Source of the DNA: CAZBMD01 sp964493325
GTDB taxonomy: Bacteria; Babelota; Babeliae; Babelales; RVW-14
Direction: 5' to 3'
DNA: 64,000 bases
NCBI GenBank assembly: GCA_964493325.1
Contig: CAZBMD010000001.1
Span: 208,204-272,203, forward strand
Part shown: positions 62,815-64,000 of the stretch, piece by piece
Position numbering within the stretch: the stretch's first letter is position 1
Layout: the number at the start of each line of letters is the position of its first letter
Notes under the pieces: model-generated
What the model was told of the DNA's origin: nothing
What the model saw: only the letters and a program-made list of their open reading frames with translations
Database searches by the model: none
Translations under genes and position numbers: made by a program

Positions 62815-63246
62815 TTATTCATCGAAATGCGCTTTACCTCGCATTTTTTTAATAGATCCTCGATGTGACTTTTCGTCAAGCCGCGCTTTTTGAGCTGTCT
62901 TTGAAACGCGTGTTGCCATACGCTTTTTAGGAATATGCAAAGCTTGACGTACCTTGGCTGCAAGGCTTGCAAACGCCATATCTTTGTTTTGCTGTTGACT
63001 ACGCGATGAACTGCTATGGACAATCAGATCACCTTCACTTGTCAGTAATGGCGCAAGATTTTGTATGACTCGTGCCTTTTGTTCGTCGTTCAGGGCATTG
63101 GTTGTTTGTATGTTCCAACGAACCGTTATCCGTGAATTTGTTTTATTCACATGCTGTCCACCAGGGCCCCCAGCGCGGCTTGAGGTGATCTCTAGTTCGT
63201 GGTAGGGGATAACGATGCCATTTTTAATAGGCAAGTCATTTTTCAT
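62815..63246 (-). CDS. arfB: Alternative ribosome-rescue factor ArfB (YaeJ-type)
   Basis: ArfB enters stalled ribosomes and hydrolyses the peptidyl-tRNA. The GGQ motif lies in 'RAGGPGGQHVNKTNSR' (Gly29, Gly30, Gln31), with no codon-reading domain, and the basic C-terminal tail ('KKMRGKAHFDE' with 'RVSKTAQKARLDEKSHRG' before it) is present to plug the mRNA channel. I start at the second of two adjacent ATGs because of better spacing to AAAGGAC; 63249 is the alternative. Length is 143 residues. Confidence 0.93.
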   Translation of the reverse strand: MKNDLPIKNGIVIPYHELEITSSRAGGPGGQHVNKTNSRITVRWNIQTTNALNDEQKARVIQNLAPLLTSEGDLIVHSSSSRSQQQNKDMAFASLAAKVRQALHIPKKRMATRVSKTAQKARLDEKSHRGSIKKMRGKAHFDE

Positions 63247-63454
63247 CATGTCCTTTTTTAATTACTTTCATTGTAAGTATATTGATTCTAAAGCATTGTA
63301 AGTCATAGCTATGGATAAAATCAACAGACAATTTTACCGTAGCTTCCTGAGGGAGATTGATTGACTATATCGTTTACTTGATCTGCAATTATGCTGATTG
63401 ATAGCTTTGTTAAAGCTGTCTGAGTAGTAACCTTAGTTTTAAAAAGAGTTGGTA

Positions 63455-63958
63455 ATGAATATGAAAAAAACTTTTGTAATGTTCTTTGTATTGGGTGCTC
63501 TTTCTATTAATGTGTTAGAGGCTTACACGCTAGTCGAGCTAGAGAATTTATCTGAAAAAGTTGCACTACAAGATGTTCTTAGTTATGGCGCGGCATTCGA
63601 GGCGGCCAATGAAGAATTTGATAATGATGATTCTGAAATTAAAGTTTTGGTCTTTGAGTTGTTTTATCGTTTGGCATTACAAGGGCAATATCTTGAAGCT
63701 ATTTTTAAAATTGTTGAGCATGGTGTAGTTGATGATGATTTTAGAGTCAGAAGAGGATCTCTTTCTTTAGCTGAAGCGCTTGTAGAAGAAGGTGTTTACT
63801 TAGAAGAACTCCATAGACTTGTTATTCCGTGTATTTATGATGATAACTACAAGGTTAGAGAAGCGGCTTTTCAAGCGGCTGCTGTGTTTGTTGAGGCTGG
63901 GCATTTTTTTGAACAAATATTTTTAGCTTCTGAGTGGGTTTTAACTAGGTTCTGTTGA
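63455..63958 (+). CDS. Secreted HEAT-repeat-like protein
   Basis: The 167-residue protein begins with a signal peptide ('MKKTFVMFFVLGALSINVLEA'). The start is the ATG at 63455 after AAAAAGAGTTGG; the longer TTG start at 63449 is less likely. The mature part has two or three HEAT-type helix pairs, with 'DDFRVRRGSLSLAEALV' and 'DDNYKVREAAFQAAAVFV' showing the typical D..xxVR..A.. pattern. It may bind a protein partner. The function is unknown. Confidence 0.72.
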   Translation: MNMKKTFVMFFVLGALSINVLEAYTLVELENLSEKVALQDVLSYGAAFEAANEEFDNDDSEIKVLVFELFYRLALQGQYLEAIFKIVEHGVVDDDFRVRRGSLSLAEALVEEGVYLEELHRLVIPCIYDDNYKVREAAFQAAAVFVEAGHFFEQIFLASEWVLTRFC

Positions 63959-64000
63959 CTTTTCAAAAGAGTGATTTTGAAGCACGATATCTCTGTGTAC

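Overview
The window looks like part of the genome of a small, host-dependent, Gram-negative-type bacterium, most likely a member of Candidatus Dependentiae (TM6). That assignment is an inference from gene content. An outer membrane is implied by an MsbA-type exporter and two signal-peptide proteins shaped like outer-membrane barrels. There are many short secreted proteins with no recognisable family, often in tandem paralogous sets and often ankyrin-like, as well as polyamine and nucleoside importers and two TMTC-like membrane/TPR proteins. Coding is dense, AT-rich and split between both strands. No tRNA gene, CRISPR array, transposase or prophage was recognised.

Region 1 (1-10070): a secreted tectonin-like protein cut by the window edge, sufB-sufD, two secreted ankyrin-like proteins, mnmG, and four tandem minus-strand paralogs that share a GFRP(D/N)W motif before ankyrin-like repeats. 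Region 2 (10276-20155): an outer-membrane-type protein, then housekeeping genes (HAD phosphatase, uppS, gpsA, a reduced ComEC-like protein, holB, tmk, a DegT/DnrJ aminotransferase) with a repeat-rich secreted protein among them. Region 3 (20156-28258): the most striking locus. A 480-base leader precedes a 1879-residue, Asp-rich, multi-cysteine secreted protein with strong codon bias. This is followed by an outer-membrane-type protein with a central block of different codon use, and the pair ends in a strong terminator. It probably encodes the main cell-surface layer.

Region 4 (28269-44453): an AAA/DUF4143 ATPase with a nested palindrome upstream, msbA, four small secreted proteins, tyrS, a site-2-protease homolog next to a paralog that has lost its HExxH motif, two TMTC-like proteins, a phosphoglucose/phosphomannose isomerase, rpmE and prfA. 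Region 5 (44468-50566): two paralogous secreted proteins, nupC, mnmA, RNase P RNA (rnpB) overlapped by a membrane-protein ORF, and a kinase-less PASTA protein. Two copies of a roughly 80-base palindromic repeat lie here. Region 6 (50676-59838): a His-rich membrane protein, potABCD, two tandem signal-peptidase-I-like proteins with an altered active-site motif, and metG. Region 7 (59966-64000): secreted or membrane proteins of unknown function, arfB, and a HEAT-like secreted protein.

The recognised genes cover tRNA modification (mnmG, mnmA), aminoacylation (tyrS, metG), translation termination and rescue (prfA, arfB), Fe-S assembly, envelope building (uppS, gpsA, msbA), protein export and cleavage, and scavenging of polyamines and nucleosides. 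The rest is mostly secreted accessory protein, as expected for an organism living in or on a eukaryotic host cell.
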